Source: Gibbula magus (lineage: Eukaryota > Mollusca > Gastropoda > Trochida > Trochidae). Taken from it: a stretch of 64,000 bases of DNA. The stretch spans positions 69,376,420 to 69,440,419 of the forward strand of contig OW388289.1 of NCBI GenBank assembly GCA_936450465.1, in the 5' to 3' direction. Shown here in pieces: positions 23,215 through 35,458 of this stretch. The first letter of the stretch is position 1. Every line of letters begins with the position of its first letter. The notes under the pieces are model-generated. The model ran no database searches, was not told where the DNA came from, and saw only the letters and a list, made by a program, of their open reading frames with translations. The position numbers and the translations under genes are program-made.

Positions 23215-23365
23215 GTCATTTAGCAGACTGAGTTAATGTGATAAGCAACTGTCTGGTAAATCAAAGACTTAACCTTTCAGGATTTGCCACCTAATAGGAT
23301 GAGGTGAAACCCACTTTGATACCAGCTCTATCTAAATGGATTACTACTTGGCACTACCACGTCAC
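23215..23365 (-). repeat. Dispersed repeat family R1, copy C (inverted)
   Basis: TCTGGTAAATCAAAGACTTA and ACCTTTCAGGAT are the reverse complement of the core of R1, followed by AAACCCACTTTGAT for the AAGTGG side. Diverged. Confidence 0.55.
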
Positions 23366-23924
23366 TTCCCTAGGTTCTCCCTTCGGTTAATGTACAAAGA
23401 CAGTAAATATCGCAATATGCCATCCAAATGTAACCTATTTAAAGAGGCAACGAATAAATTGTTCATTATATTTATTTCAATGGGAACCAATTTTGAACAA
23501 TTAATGTATACACAACTTACTCACGACTAAAGATGATATCAACATTATCATAACTGGATATCTCGGAAAATAGGGCCTCTGATGATAATCGACAGTATAT
23601 CAGAGGAATAAAAGTTCCAAAAAGTGTATCTACCGGGATAAAAACTCACATCTCTAGGGTTGTCCAAAGAAAAGTCCTCGGCTTTCGGTGCGAGAAGTCA
23701 AAGGCAAGCTATTACCCATCCCGGTATATCCCTATTTTGAACTCAAGTAGGTCATTGCGTTAGTCAGCAATTCGATGCAAGATTATATAATTAATAATAA
23801 AAGAAAACCAAAAAAGGTATTCCAAATTAAAAGTACATGTATGTTTATGTTTCAATTCACAACCATCACATGAATATTACAAACTCTATTTATGAAAGGA
23901 CTGATTGAAATCAGCTCAACTACT

Positions 23925-24045
23925 TGATAAATCAAGATCGACGTGGACCACTCAACTATGGTCTTAAGCTAAAAGGCTGAGGTGAAAACCACTTTGTCAC
24001 CAACCGCGTGTAATAACATTAATACTTGCCACTATCACACCTCCT
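23925..24045 (-). repeat. Dispersed repeat family R1, copy D (inverted)
   Basis: Contains AAAACCACTTTGTCACCAA, then TGTAATAACATTA and CTTGCCACTATCACACCTCC, the reverse complement of the middle of copy A. The core AGTCCTTGATT part is barely recognisable as TTGATAAATCAAGATCGA. Confidence 0.5.
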
Positions 24046-24672
24046 GTTTCATTGTGTTATCAAGCCATTTGTCAAATGTCACCGACACAGGCTTGAAATC
24101 TACCCAGTCATGGCATGCGATTGCAAAGGAAGTATGCCATAAATATTTCCTTATGTAGTCTAAACAGGAATATATCAGTTGTGCTTCCACTATTACTAAA
24201 TTAAAATATACAATGTATGCAGGTTCATGCGCTTGGAAGCAACATATTTTAAACGAATCAATATGCCAATTATTCTTAAACGGTCCTGTTCTATCGGTGG
24301 CACATAGTAATTCTGAACACAACAATGTATGTTGTTCACAATCATATTACAGTTATTTATATGCATTGTAAGGTTCTCTCAGCTATCATTCATTTTAAAT
24401 CTATAGACCCGAATGCTGTGTTAGTCTATCGCAATGTCACCCTTGACGGAATGGAACGATATGACATGTGGAACGGTTGTGAATTCAATAAATCATTAAA
24501 ATAATCATCGCTCTCTGGAAATTGTGTCAGTTAGATCGACAATAGGCAATAACTTCTCCTTGTCATTGTCCAATCACAATATGGTACAGAACACAGAGCA
24601 GGATGCAAACTGAGCTCTTAGAACACACGGTTTCATTTCAGTAAATTATCGAACATTTATACCTTAAAAGTG

Positions 24673-24829
24673 CAATACGAGTAGAGGTGAGGTGTGGTGA
24701 GTTGGGGTTTAACGCCGCTTTCAAGAGAATTTCACTTACATCGCGGCTGCTAATATTATGGCAGGGAGAAAGCCCGCAGTGTCATGTGACTATGCATTGC
24801 GGTGAAACCTGCGAACAATATGAGTAGAG
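24673..24829 (-). mobile_element. 5'-truncated SINE with 13-bp target duplication
   Basis: The SINE body and tail occupy 24686-24816; the tRNA head is lost. It is flanked by AATACGAGTAGAG (24673-24685) and AATATGAGTAGAG (24817-24829), a target duplication with one mismatch. This fits LINE-type target-primed insertion with premature end of reverse transcription. Confidence 0.85.
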
Positions 24830-25112
24830 TCTTGCCTCATATCTCACCAGAAAGTAGTAGCCATCATATCTAACATGTCTGGGAACGTTACATTGAAATG
24901 TTGATATGCTATAAAAGATATAAAGACTGTAGGTACAGTGTTCCGGTTTTAATGAAGACTATATCATTGATATTGTCATAAAAACCCATCATTTCGAATT
25001 ATTATTCGCATGACAAAAGGGTTCTTGAAATTTAACATACAATTCACTAAGAAATTTCTTTTGTTCAGACTTTCACCACATGTTACTTGACAAAATTGCC
25101 TTGATCATTTAA

Positions 25113-25797
25113 CCTATGTCCTAAGCCAATTTCACACGGACACATTTGCCCATGTGAGTAAATATGCCCATGTAAAAAGCCCTGTTTATAAGGCGAGCGT
25201 TTGCATATGAGTAAATCATTACACATATGCAAATTTGCTCATATGAGTAATAGTTACACATATGCAAATTTGCTCATATGAGCAAGGTTCCCCGTATGGA
25301 CGCATTTGCACATTTATATATTTTCCTACCGTAAGCAAATTTTTCATTTCGTAAGCGATTTTCCATCTAGTCAGGGGCAGGTGCAAATGTTTACTACCGT
25401 GAATAAATGTGATATTTTCACTTTTCTAGTAACAGTTCGTTATATACAGACAGGGTGACTTCACACAGGTTGAAAAAATATATTAGAGAATTTTAGAAAC
25501 TCTTGATATTGTTTTTCAAAATCTCCATCTAGGGTAATCTCTTTCTTGCACGCGATGACCTTCGACTATCCGATTTTCATTATAATTAGGGCGATATAAT
25601 CAAACCAATGTTGACAGATCTAATAAATATTAATTGTTTTAGGAATTATCTATTCATATATTCATATAAGAGTTGGCATAAGGCATAAATTAAACACGTA
25701 TGAACGCATAATAAACTTACTTTTACTCACGTGTGTATATTACTACCATAAGCAATATTGCATATGTGGCAACTTCACCGTATAAACCGGGCTTAAG
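25113..25797. mobile_element. MITE-like unit with imperfect terminal inverted repeats
   Basis: The left end TAAGCCAATTTCACACGG matches the reverse complement of the right end (TAAGCCCGGTTTATACGG) and continues to GCC..CATATG-like sequence, about 70% over 35 bp. A second internal copy of the end (GCCCTGTTTATAAGGCGAGC near 25181) suggests nesting. Near 25207-25285 a unit with CACATATGCAAATTTGCTCA occurs twice in tandem. No clear target duplication and no coding frame. Confidence 0.45.
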
Positions 25798-27382
25798 TAA
25801 CCTTACTAAGGGTCACATGTGACCGCTTGCATGAGTAAATATACTCTTTGAGTAAATAGACCTAAGTAAACTTATATTTACTTGACCTCTAGATTTACTA
25901 TAAGTATACTACTTGTGTATTTATGGTCATGTAAACATAATTTACCTTTGTGTAGGTGAGTATTTCACCAAATAAGATGTTATGTTTCTAAAACAAAATC
26001 ATTTTCCCAACACATACAAATAATATCAATCACTAGGGAATCTTTCATCTACGTCATGACGTATGAGAAATAATTTTAATTTAAGGACAATCATCGAGTT
26101 TTATTATTCTAAAATGACATTGATACAATACAAGTTGAAATGGCCGTTATTGAGTTTAACCAAGTTTTGATGGACATAAGATATAACCATACAAGTTTAG
26201 AAGGGAAATCAGATGTTTTTTCAAAGATGTCAATAATATCACTATTTGCTACTGCTACTCTATTGCGATGTGCATGCTCCGAGACAATGAAACGTTAATC
26301 TTATTGAGCTGAAGATGAAATCATTTTGATTAGTAACATTCAATCGTGGCATCTTGCCTGATCCATTCGTCAAATTTTCGGTGAACAGTGTAAACTCATT
26401 TCGGTGGTCTATAGTTATTGCATCTGCTGATGGCTCAAACCTACAGACCGCGTTATATAACGTTGGATTGTGTCACGCGTACATGTTATGCACTTGCCAA
26501 CGTTTCAGGCTACGGTTTGCATATATCATGTGTGTGGTGCATCTGGACATTATGCTCATTTGTCAAAGCATACCTTACAGTATTACAAAACAAATGTTGC
26601 TTTATACTGACGTGTTGCTGGAAATTGCACACATATTTTTGTAGAGTGTAACACATGAAAGACACATATAAAATAATTTACTGATGAAGGTTATTTACTG
26701 AAAATATTATTCAAAAGACTTGACGGTTTAACGAAGTGTAAAACATGTAATTCTCACATATGATACCTACATGTACGTTGGAAAATGATATAATGAGAGA
26801 AGTTGTCTTCTGTATAAAATGGTATATAAATATCCTAATTCACAACAATGAAAATAAGAAAATGCATTCTGGAATCTGAGAATATTGCCTTATTGGTTAA
26901 CAATATTTGTTGGGTTTTTTCTTACAATATTTCGATATTGACAAAGACTTTCAGAACGATAAATGATTAAGTCTTTCACATAGTTATTGAATTATCTACC
27001 ATGTTGCAAAATTAAACAGTGATTAAAACATTATCCTTAGCACAGTTAGAAATCATTTCTGAAAGCCATATGGTATATTCTTGTCAATAAATGTTTTATC
27101 TTAACACAACGCAAAGCTTTGAAGAAACTGTTTTTGCTCTCGACAGTGTTGTTTGATGGGTCTATCTGGAATATAGAGATTATTTCATCAATGTGTCTAA
27201 CATTATTTTGTGATGCTATTCATTTTACCTTTGAATTTTGTGAAAAGTATATTGGATTTTGAAATTCCTGCATTTGCAATTAGATTTTCGCAGCGGTGAT
27301 GTCATAGCACTGTAACGGCATCATGTGTATGACATTGTGGTATCGTTATGTTTTTAATGTCATAGCATATTGAGTCATTATT

Positions 27383-27655
27383 TGATTATGAGTTGAGTTA
27401 GGGTTTTAAAGCCGCTTTCAAGAGTATTTCTTTTATATCACCGTTGCTAGTATTATGGCAGGGAAAAAAACCTGCAACGCCATGTAAAACCTGCGAGTAT
27501 CGACTGGAATTAGCGAACCATTAGCATGGCACCCACCTTAGAACAGTCTAGAACAGTTCTCTACTGCATAAAAAGTTGCCCTGGCGGGATTCGAACCCCG
27601 GACCCTGTGATCCGAAGCCGAACGCGCTAACCACTGGGCTATCTCGCTGATTATG
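27383..27655 (-). mobile_element. tRNA-headed SINE with TGATTATG target duplication
   Basis: SINE at 27391-27647. The tail (GGTTTTAAAGCCGC) is at the left and the tRNA head with GGGATTCGAACCCCGG and AACGCGCTAACCACTGGGCT at the right. TGATTATG flanks both sides (27383-27390, 27648-27655). The middle lacks about 40 bp. Confidence 0.85.
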
Positions 27656-30244
27656 TAACACATATTGTGATGTTGTGATAATTTGTATGTGGGCCGGAGG
27701 CCTTAAATACAATAAACAATTTTGACTTGACTTGTGGTTGACGGTGACAGAGATTTATGCAGAATGATATCTCCTAGGAGGTATCGCTTGATCTCATACT
27801 AGCGATATCTTCCGTGGAACAGAGGTTTGTATTATAAACACTTATCTTACATGTCGTCAACCCACCAAGAGCAAAACCAATGAACTTGCCCGAATAATAA
27901 TACCGTTGAGAAAGTGATCATAAAGATGTGACACCATTATTAATCAACATTTCGAAAGTCAACAAATTCGAATCACGATGTCTGTTGCACTATCCATGTT
28001 TAAAGTTTGACTAAAAGAAAATCGGAATTGTCATGTCTTATCTACAAGCTAGGAAACATATTTTAATTGTCTTAATTATGTTAATGGTGGTCATATTTTT
28101 TTTACAAAATCCTTTTCACAGATCCTGGCTGTCTCTCCTGTTTTGACATAACACATTCATTATTGCTCAGACGGAAGGTGACTCACAGTTTCTATATAAT
28201 AATTGGACTATGAATCATGTTTCCAATTATCAGCACACAATGTTGGTTCAAAATCCTCTGGTTTGTTCTGAACTACTTTCCTCCTACAAAGAATTGTTAT
28301 ATTGTTAATTATAAGTTAATAAGTACATGCCAGTTAAATAGGGAACATTATTTTATTTGAGATCGCTCTATCTTCAATAGAACAATTTCTTGCACTATTT
28401 TCGTGACTTTCATGTTAGGAGTAGGATACGAACCGCCTGCACTGACTGTACCAACAGCTTACCCATCAGGACACCGTGACCTCAAGAAAAACCGAGGTCC
28501 ATTACGGCTGTCATACTAGAATATTATCCACCTCACAAAGTAAAATCGAATGAAGTATTGAAATTAGCAAGTACTTCGGCACTTGTCATAAATGCACTAA
28601 GTATACACGAAAGTATGCAATGAAAGGGCAACATAATTGAAATCATCAAGTAAGTATTATATACATTTACTCAAAGTAATCGCTAATTGTTGCCATATAA
28701 AATGTAAGTGCAGTCAGTACAGGTTAGAGTAATGAACATGGCAGGGGATGAGTGTTTGTTGCTGTCATACATTTTATATAACATTTATAGGTAAAGTTGG
28801 TTGCCCTCTACAGACCTCAAAATAAATCATTAAACTGTGTTAACACAATAAGCAATCCTGTTTTAGACAATATAAATCACTTAATTCATTGAAAGCTCAT
28901 TTATACTGGACACTATACGTATTTTTCTGTGGATGATTTCATCACACATCACGTAGCTGTGGGTCATCAACAGTAGCTGTTGGTGCTCGGATATTGATTG
29001 TTATCGAACTCAACCTATTGTTTCCACGATGCTTAGTATATATGTTGATTATCCAGTAATGCATCGTTGATTTCTAATCACGATATTATTGAAAATCAAC
29101 TTGTGTCACTATTAAACATGATAATAAGTTATTCATAGTTACAAATGTAATAATTGGTGAATGTCAATGTACATGTATATATGTAACAGTTGTAATGTAG
29201 CGTGTCTGTAGTAAAAAGCTTATTTTGGAGTATCATACGTCATCATTGATAGTTCAGTCAGTGTATTAGCATCGTTGTATGTGATAGTATGTTTATTGTT
29301 TGTAATGTTCGTGTCGTGTCAACGATGTTATTGCGATGAAGGCTTGGTATTGACATCATCATCACTGTATCCAATTGAATCATTGGTGCATGGGGCTACC
29401 TAGTTCCCGAATATCTCAACATATTGAAAGAGTCATTGTACTCTCACATTTCATATTTTTTTTAAACTTCTGATTCTCAACTTTGAAACAAACATGACCT
29501 CCGAGCTAATCTGTATTCTCGGAAATATCTATGTACAAGTGCTAATTAATTTAATACATCAATTGTACAATTTCTGAATAATTGAATTACACCCCTACGA
29601 ATGTACGTACCCAATATTTGACACCCCATGAACTATTGCAGACAGCATTGGTCATATTGATTAATGTGTGTAGTTATCATTTAGCAACTTAATTACTGGG
29701 TAATTCAAGGTACACGTGTAGATAACAGAAACAGAAACAGAAATTCATGAGATCAATCAATACTGAAATGCGTGTTTGATAAACATAATCTTTGTTTTGT
29801 CTTAGGGTATCACTGTGTTTATTAGTTTCACAAACACATGTATGCACAAGTAATTTATCAAATTCAAAGAAATAATCATTGTCATCTATGCTTGGAGTAG
29901 TGTATTTTAATAGCAATTTTACACAATATTACTTGTTTTTGTGAAATAGATATGTCAAGCATTGTTATATTGTTTAACCGAAAGATGAAAAACTGTTGGA
30001 TAGAAGAGATAAATGGTGTTACAGTGTGTATCTAATGTAGTTTTCCTTTTTAACTGAGGGTTTATTAGACAAGCATGGCATGAAGAGTATCATTATGTAA
30101 AAATCAGGGTTTGGAAACATATTCATATTGAGCTTATGAAAGGTTGTAAAACGTTCCTTAATAATTCCTTTTTGATTGACCCTAGTTGATGTTTTGCATT
30201 GTAATAGATATGATTCCAAGATCTTTTTACTTTTCAACACTTTC
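27656..30244. other. Gene-free stretch
   Basis: AT-rich. A block at 28128-28195 (ending GGTGACTCACAGTTTCT) is weakly related to 40655-40718 and, inverted, to 38345-38412. Frames at 29689-29916 and 30019-30240 (-) show no domain. Confidence 0.45.
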
Positions 30245-30440
30245 CAGCAGTGATTTCATCTGACTTTATTTTCATTAAATTTCTCTACAGATTAGTTCAA
30301 CCACTTTTGACTATAGACAGGTTGTATGCACATGTACAAGTAATCCTCCCATTAAGTGGCAATGAGCATTACGATCAACACGATACAATCTTTTTGGCAG
30401 GAATTCTGGCTTCAAATAATTCAGATGCATGTACACTGTA
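30245..30440 (+). repeat. Dispersed repeat family R4, copy A
   Basis: AGATTAGTTCAACC, then GTTGTATGCACATGTACAAG, TAATCCTCCCATTAAGTGG, AATGAGCAT and TTGGCAGGAATTCTGGCTTC recur in the same order at 44118-44290, and partly at 45080-45175. Frames at 30250-30441 and 30356-30655 overlap it and are not supported as genes. Confidence 0.65.
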
Positions 30441-31639
30441 AATGCACAATGGTGGTTGTCTTATATTTGTATACTTCAGGTATGATAAACTTCATTTTAA
30501 AAAGGTTCTCTAATCACGTAGTCGTAGTATCATCCATATATTCTAGTGCTCCACTGATTACCTTCTCATTTACTTTACTCATGATTGTTATCTCTTCTAT
30601 AACAGACAATTATCTTCTGATGCGAGGCAAGAGTAGATCACAGAAGGCTTTTTAGGGCGAGGTTCTCTTTTAGTAAATAGAACAGACATTGATACAATAA
30701 GAATTACAAACATCAAAGTCTATGATCACATTGTCTAAAATCATAATATCACGGCTACTGGCATACAAACGGTTTGTGAAATGTGCTCAAAAGAAATGTG
30801 TTTAGAGGAAGTCTTATCGCATTTTACCTTTTACATGTTCCTCGGTAGCGTAACCTTCGAGGATGACTCTAGAACATCTTACTATTATTTCGGTTCAGTA
30901 TTGAAACCTCTCACTCTTGACGGTAAACTGTGTGTAAGAGGCATTGAACGTACACATGTAATTCTGATATTTATATGGACAGATTTGTGACAACACGTAA
31001 ATTATGGTTACGTGAAATTTCGTGCAGTTGACCGTTCGCACTCATCATGCGACATCTAATTCACTTTCACATATTGTTAAAGTCAAGGTACATGATTCAA
31101 AATTTATTATTTGCGATTCCTTTTGCACGAATTATGCATAAAATTGAATAAGTTCAAAACAGCAACTATGTGTAGAAAGAGTTCTGTTATTTATCGACAA
31201 CAGAACAGCATTTACAGATCCCCGAGTCGATGACTGCTGCCTTAGCTTAGTGTCCTCATTTGGAGATCAGTATAACGTAGTTTTCCGACAAATCGGTTAA
31301 TATGTGTGTCTAGCAAGTGGTATGTTATTCAATAAATGATATACTAATACCAACGTTGTATAATCTTTATAACATAAATATTAGCGTTTGTAAAATTTCA
31401 AGGACTCATTTGTTATTCAACACCCGCAAATGTAGTTTACAACCGACGGCGTTATTGTCAATCAACATAGGGAAGTCGACCAAACAGAATCAACGATACA
31501 CCGAATGTTACAATACTCCTTAAATCTCGTTAATATCGTAGTCTTGCAACTGTTTTCACATTCATTGACTATACTACGTGTTGTTGTGTTGTCTTGTGGC
31601 GATAATATTCATTCAAGCTTGAGACCTAAGACACTGACC

Positions 31640-32250
31640 AACAAATTCCGATCTGTAAGTGCATCGTAACGACGTGTTCAACATATTGTCTGTAGGTCTG
31701 AGCAGAATGCAAGCGTCATTGTCATACTAATGTTTCTGCATCCGAGAGTTTGTTTTGTGGTGTCCCACAGGGTTCACGGCTGTCGCCATTATTATTTACC
31801 TTGTATACCACTTCCTTTAGAGGTATCGTATCTCATCATAACACTGCATACTATCTCTTAATGATTGTCATTAAAACTTCAGGTGAGATGCAATTACCGA
31901 GTGCAATAGCATCATAAATATAGAGACCTGCATTATACATGTCAACGACGATAGATGAAAACAGTCTTTAATTAAATATCTGTCTAATGAAGCACCGACA
32001 TAATTATCATAGGACCTCAGAAAACGACTTCTACAAATTATTTCACATCATTTACAACTTGCCAAATCCACTTTTTTGTTTTCGCCAGCCTTGAACAACC
32101 TATAGGCACAACTGCGATTCTGCGCCCAACATGGACAGACAAATTGTCAAGACATGTTACTGTCACATAACATTTATTGGAAGTATTCGTCATATCATCA
32201 CAGATTCAATAGCTACTTCAGTAGTCTCATTGGGATACATTTTGATTAGC
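31640..32250 (+). pseudogene. CR1/Jockey-like reverse transcriptase scrap
   Basis: The frame 31702 to about 31911 contains LFCGVPQGSRLSPLLFTLYT (GVPQGS at 31759-31776). This is the hallmark block before the catalytic YADD box in CR1- and Jockey-type LINEs; the YADD itself is degraded (AYYLLMI). Further on, the frame 32131-32412 reads CHITFIGSIRHIITDSIATS. This resembles the HIRNIGRIRKYLT..-type segment of the LINE thumb region about 100 residues downstream of the palm. Both parts are on the same strand in the expected order, with stops between. It differs in motif detail from the LINE at 7.3-9.4 kb (GVPQGS here, GTRQGC there). Confidence 0.6.
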
Positions 32251-33157
32251 TGTGTGACCGTACGTTTAATTCAATTAAAATATCTCGATAATGCTCTTAT
32301 AAGAGAAGAGATCAAATTAACGTTTTACTTGTACTCATATTCAGTAATGATTTTGTCTGATTTTTATACATTTACAGAAGTATCAGTTCAAACTGTTTAC
32401 GCCCATACATAAAGAGAGAAATATACTACGAGATAATTAAGTGTTGAATGCACATGCAACCGTAACAAAGCAAAAATAAGCACAGCTAACATACCCGCCT
32501 GTAGTGTAACCGCTGTCATATGGCATTAAGACAGCATAAAGCATTTATAGCATATAGAATGTATACGATATCTTTAATTGGAAACATATGAAATCCATCA
32601 TGTTAATAAATACTATTAGCAATCATTTTTAATGAACACTCTGTAATTATAACCCCCTATAATGCACAACACCGCACCATACCACAACCATGCATACACA
32701 TTTGAAGTTTCAAGTTATGCTCAAGAAAAGAAAACAAATCTTTAAAAAAAGTTCAAAATATTTGCACCTTGTCGTTGAACCCCAAAAAGGTACAACACAA
32801 CACAACCACCACCATCCATACCAAATTTGTGGTCATATCGTTTTCGCAACGTACGGTCGGACGGACTTCATGAAAGTAGAATACCGAGGCATAGGTTTTC
32901 GCAAGAAAAATAGGGAATATAGGAATAATTCTCATTTGGATATCGCATGTGTCGGTGGAAAGATGATACGTGCTGGACAATGGTAGACGTAGTTCATGCA
33001 AGTAAAACGAACATTAATTAAAAATGTTACCGCTTCTCTCCACTGAGAGGCACTCACACTCTTGAAGCACCTCTGGTAGCAGTGAATGCTGGAGATGAGT
33101 TATTGAGTATTGTCAGCTGTTCTCTGTGTGCATCTGAAGACATTCGTATGTTTACAA

Positions 33158-33761
33158 TAGTTTGTGAGGTGAGGTGAGTTGTTTTTTTTTAAATCGCTTT
33201 CACTTATATCGCGGCTGCTAGTATTACGGCAGGGTGAAACCTGCGAGCATCGGCTGGGACTAGCGAACCATGGGTGGTACTACGCTGAATTTCAGTGTAG
33301 CATTGCACCCAAACCTTACTGCGTGTAGAACAGTTCTCTATTGCAGACAACTGGCGGGATTCGAACCCCGGAGGTGAGGTGAGGTGAGTTGTGGTTTAAC
33401 GCCGCTTTCAAGAGTATTTCACTTATATCGCGGCTGCTAGTATTACGGCAGGGAGAAAGCCCGCAACGCCATGTGGTTATGCATTGCGGTGAAACCTGCG
33501 AGCATCGGCTGGAACCAGCGAACCATGAGTGGTACTGCACTGAAATTCAGTGTAGCATTGCACCCAAACCTTACTGCGTGTTGGCCAGTTCTCTACTGCA
33601 GACAAAGTTGCCGTGCCCCTGGAGGGATTCGAACCCCGGACCTCTTGATCCGAAGCCGAACGCGCTAACCACTGCGGTATCCCGCCCCTCGAACCCCGGA
33701 CCTCTTGATCAAAAGCCGAACGCGCTAACCACTGCGCTATCCCGCCCCCACACTAGTTTGT
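33158..33761 (-). mobile_element. SINE interrupted by a second SINE (outer copy)
   Basis: The outer SINE is split into 33166-33371 (tail and body, ending in the B box TCGAACCCCGG) and 33689-33753 (rest of the tRNA head). The outer target duplication TAGTTTGT is intact at 33158-33165 and 33754-33761. The two parts join cleanly at TCGAACCCCGG, which is duplicated around the inner element. Confidence 0.9.
33372..33688 (-). mobile_element. Full-length SINE nested in the outer SINE
   Basis: A 317-bp copy with complete tail (GAGGTGAGGTGAGTTGTGG...), body and tRNA head (CGAACGCGCTAACCACTGCG...). Its 11-bp target duplication TCGAACCCCGG lies at 33361-33371 and 33689-33699, so it inserted into the B box of an older copy. 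Frames on either strand here (for example 33389-33763) are translations of the SINE, not genes. Confidence 0.92.
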
Positions 33762-34049
33762 AGGTACTCAAAATGCTAGTGATCCAATGACGGTTTCATT
33801 GTGAATAAGTCAAAGATAAACAACGTGTTTTCAAGCACTGATTGACAAGAAACATGTTGGACTGGGTAACTCTGCAACTTGAAGGAGGTATTGTATTTTG
33901 AGAGGGTTGCCTGTCTGTCTGACAGCTGCACTCTCCTCAGGTCTCAACTCTTTGTGCCACAGTTGAGACGAATAATTGAGACTAGAAAAGACAAGGTTCA
34001 AATATACGTCAAAAGACCTTCCGAAATGACAAAGTTAACATGATATTTG

Positions 34050-34620
34050 AAGGAAATCAATGTTCTTTGTTATTTGTTTTGATGTTGAGGTTTGAAGTTT
34101 ATATAACAAGCTGTAAGAACAGGAAGATTTTCTGGATAACAACTTTTTTAATGTGAAAATACACGACGTTTCGGAGTACATACTCACTCCTTCATCAGGT
34201 GGAATGTAAGGAAATAACAAAATATGGTTCATTTATATAGCAAACAAAAACAATGGTGAGGAAACTCAATCAGGGAGATTAACATGCATGAGAATGGTAT
34301 ACAATGGGGATTTGTAATACAAACATGATGGGGGTAGCATGAGAATGGTATACAATGAGGATTTGCAATACAAACATGAGTGGGAGTAAGTAGATAAACA
34401 ATGGCCTGTAGGCTTTATTGAAGATTTAAATAAACACACATGATGAAACGAGGGAGGCCAATTGGCTTTATTGAAATTGTTAAACAAATAATAATTACAG
34501 TTGATTGGAAGAGAGGCACATTGTTGATGTGAGTGGCTTTGAAGTTGTTGCATGGTAATTGGAGCTGATAGGTGTTGATTGGTGGGGACTCCTCGGATAA
34601 TAAGCTGTAGTTCATAATTA
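34050..34620 (-). mobile_element. Penelope-type terminal segment
   Basis: Read on the minus strand, a hammerhead-like core (34168-34198) is followed by GTCGTGTATTTTCACATT and AAAAAAGTTGTTATCCAGAA, a layout seen in the termini of Penelope-like elements. On the other side lies a 51-bp tandem duplication (34286-34336, 34337-34387; unit begins GCATGAGAATGGTATACAAT). Then comes a low-coding segment up to GGGGACTCCTCGGATAATAA (near 34590). No RT or GIY-YIG frame is recognisable. Confidence 0.5.
34168..34198 (-). ncRNA. Hammerhead-ribozyme-like core
   Basis: On the minus strand: CTGATGA (34198-34192), one extra A, stem II GGAGT/ACTCC (34190-34186 with 34177-34173, loop of 8), then GAAAC (34172-34168). 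CUGAUGA-stem II-GAAA is the conserved hammerhead core. The extra A between the box and stem II departs from the strict consensus, and I could not confirm stems I and III or the cleavage triplet by eye. Self-cleavage is therefore unproven. Confidence 0.5.
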
Positions 34621-34950
34621 TACCACCGTCACGAAGTAGCCGTATTGTATGGCGACCATTCCTTCCGTCCGTCCTTTCATTTGCTCCCTAACCCTGTGAA
34701 GATGTTTGTTCAGCTATAACCGATGTGAATTCCCATCACCCGGAAGGCGAGCGGCAGAGATAATTTATATCAAACAGAGGGGTACTGAATTTATACAACT
34801 GCTTCATTAGCCTTTATAATAATTTATATGATTAATTACTGAATAAATCTTTTTACATTAATCATGATTTCGATTGAATGAACGACCTTTAACAAATATG
34901 AACATGATTTGTGATGTTCAATGTCAGAAAACGCAAAGTGGTTTTAAGGT

Positions 34951-35014
34951 TAGATGAGTTGGGGTTTAACACCGCTTTCAAGAGTATTTCACGGCTGCTA
35001 GTATTATGGCAGGG
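34951..35014 (-). mobile_element. Short 5'-truncated SINE
   Basis: Only the tail and the first part of the body remain (GATGAGTTGGGGTTTAACAC ... CTAGTATTATGGCAGGGA). It ends directly against dispersed repeat R5 copy A. A possible target duplication is AAGTGGTT (near 34936) with AAGTGATT (near 35014), one mismatch. Confidence 0.75.
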
Positions 35015-35458
35015 AAGTGATTACACTTCACTAACTGACTTTGTAACAAAGGCCACTCGTTAAAGCAGTATGCACCTTCAACCTCACAAAATCATGAAAC
35101 TGTCAATTTCAATAAACTTGTCTCAATAAACAAATAAGGTCACAACGTACAGTATTGGCTTATCTAAAGCGAGAATAAGTGTTTGATAAACAGATTGAAT
35201 TCAAATAATCTCAAATCCATTCACAGATTATATGTTTGTATGCATGTTCTCAATTATCGTTAAAAAGGGGACTGAAAGTTTAATGACTGACTAGCTTCTT
35301 ATCATGCATGATAACACATACGTTGGTGTGTGAATGTCAACTTGGTATCAAAAATGTTGTTTACAATAAATCAATTATAAAGTTTGAAGTGTAGTTTCTC
35401 TTCTAGGACAATAGTTATTTTAGGTAAAAATTCAGTACCTTCACATTTTCCCTCACAT
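35015..35458 (+). repeat. Dispersed repeat family R5, copy A
   Basis: Aligns with 47875-48290 over about 430 bp in the same orientation. Shared words include GCCACTCGTTAAAGCA, CACAAAATCATGAAACTGTC, GTATTGGCTTATCTAAAGC, AAGTGTAGTTTCTCTTCTAG and GACAATAGTTATTT. Identity looks about 80% with small indels. No coding frame, no terminal repeats. An unnamed element or an old segmental duplication. Confidence 0.8.

Noticed and set aside
26354..26651. Two overlapping plus-strand frames of 96 and 77 codons
   Set aside because: They overlap in different frames with no recognised motif and no repeat or exon support.
33650..33750. Genuine tRNA genes at the SINE heads (GATAGCGCAGTGGTTAGCGC pattern)
   Set aside because: The tRNA-like part continues into a SINE body in every copy and its anticodon stem is degenerate.
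33389..33763. A 124-codon frame, with similar frames at 44436-44627, 47019-47264, 50016-50282 and 63285-63479
   Set aside because: All are translations of the SINE body and head; the same peptide recurring reflects the repeat, not a gene family.
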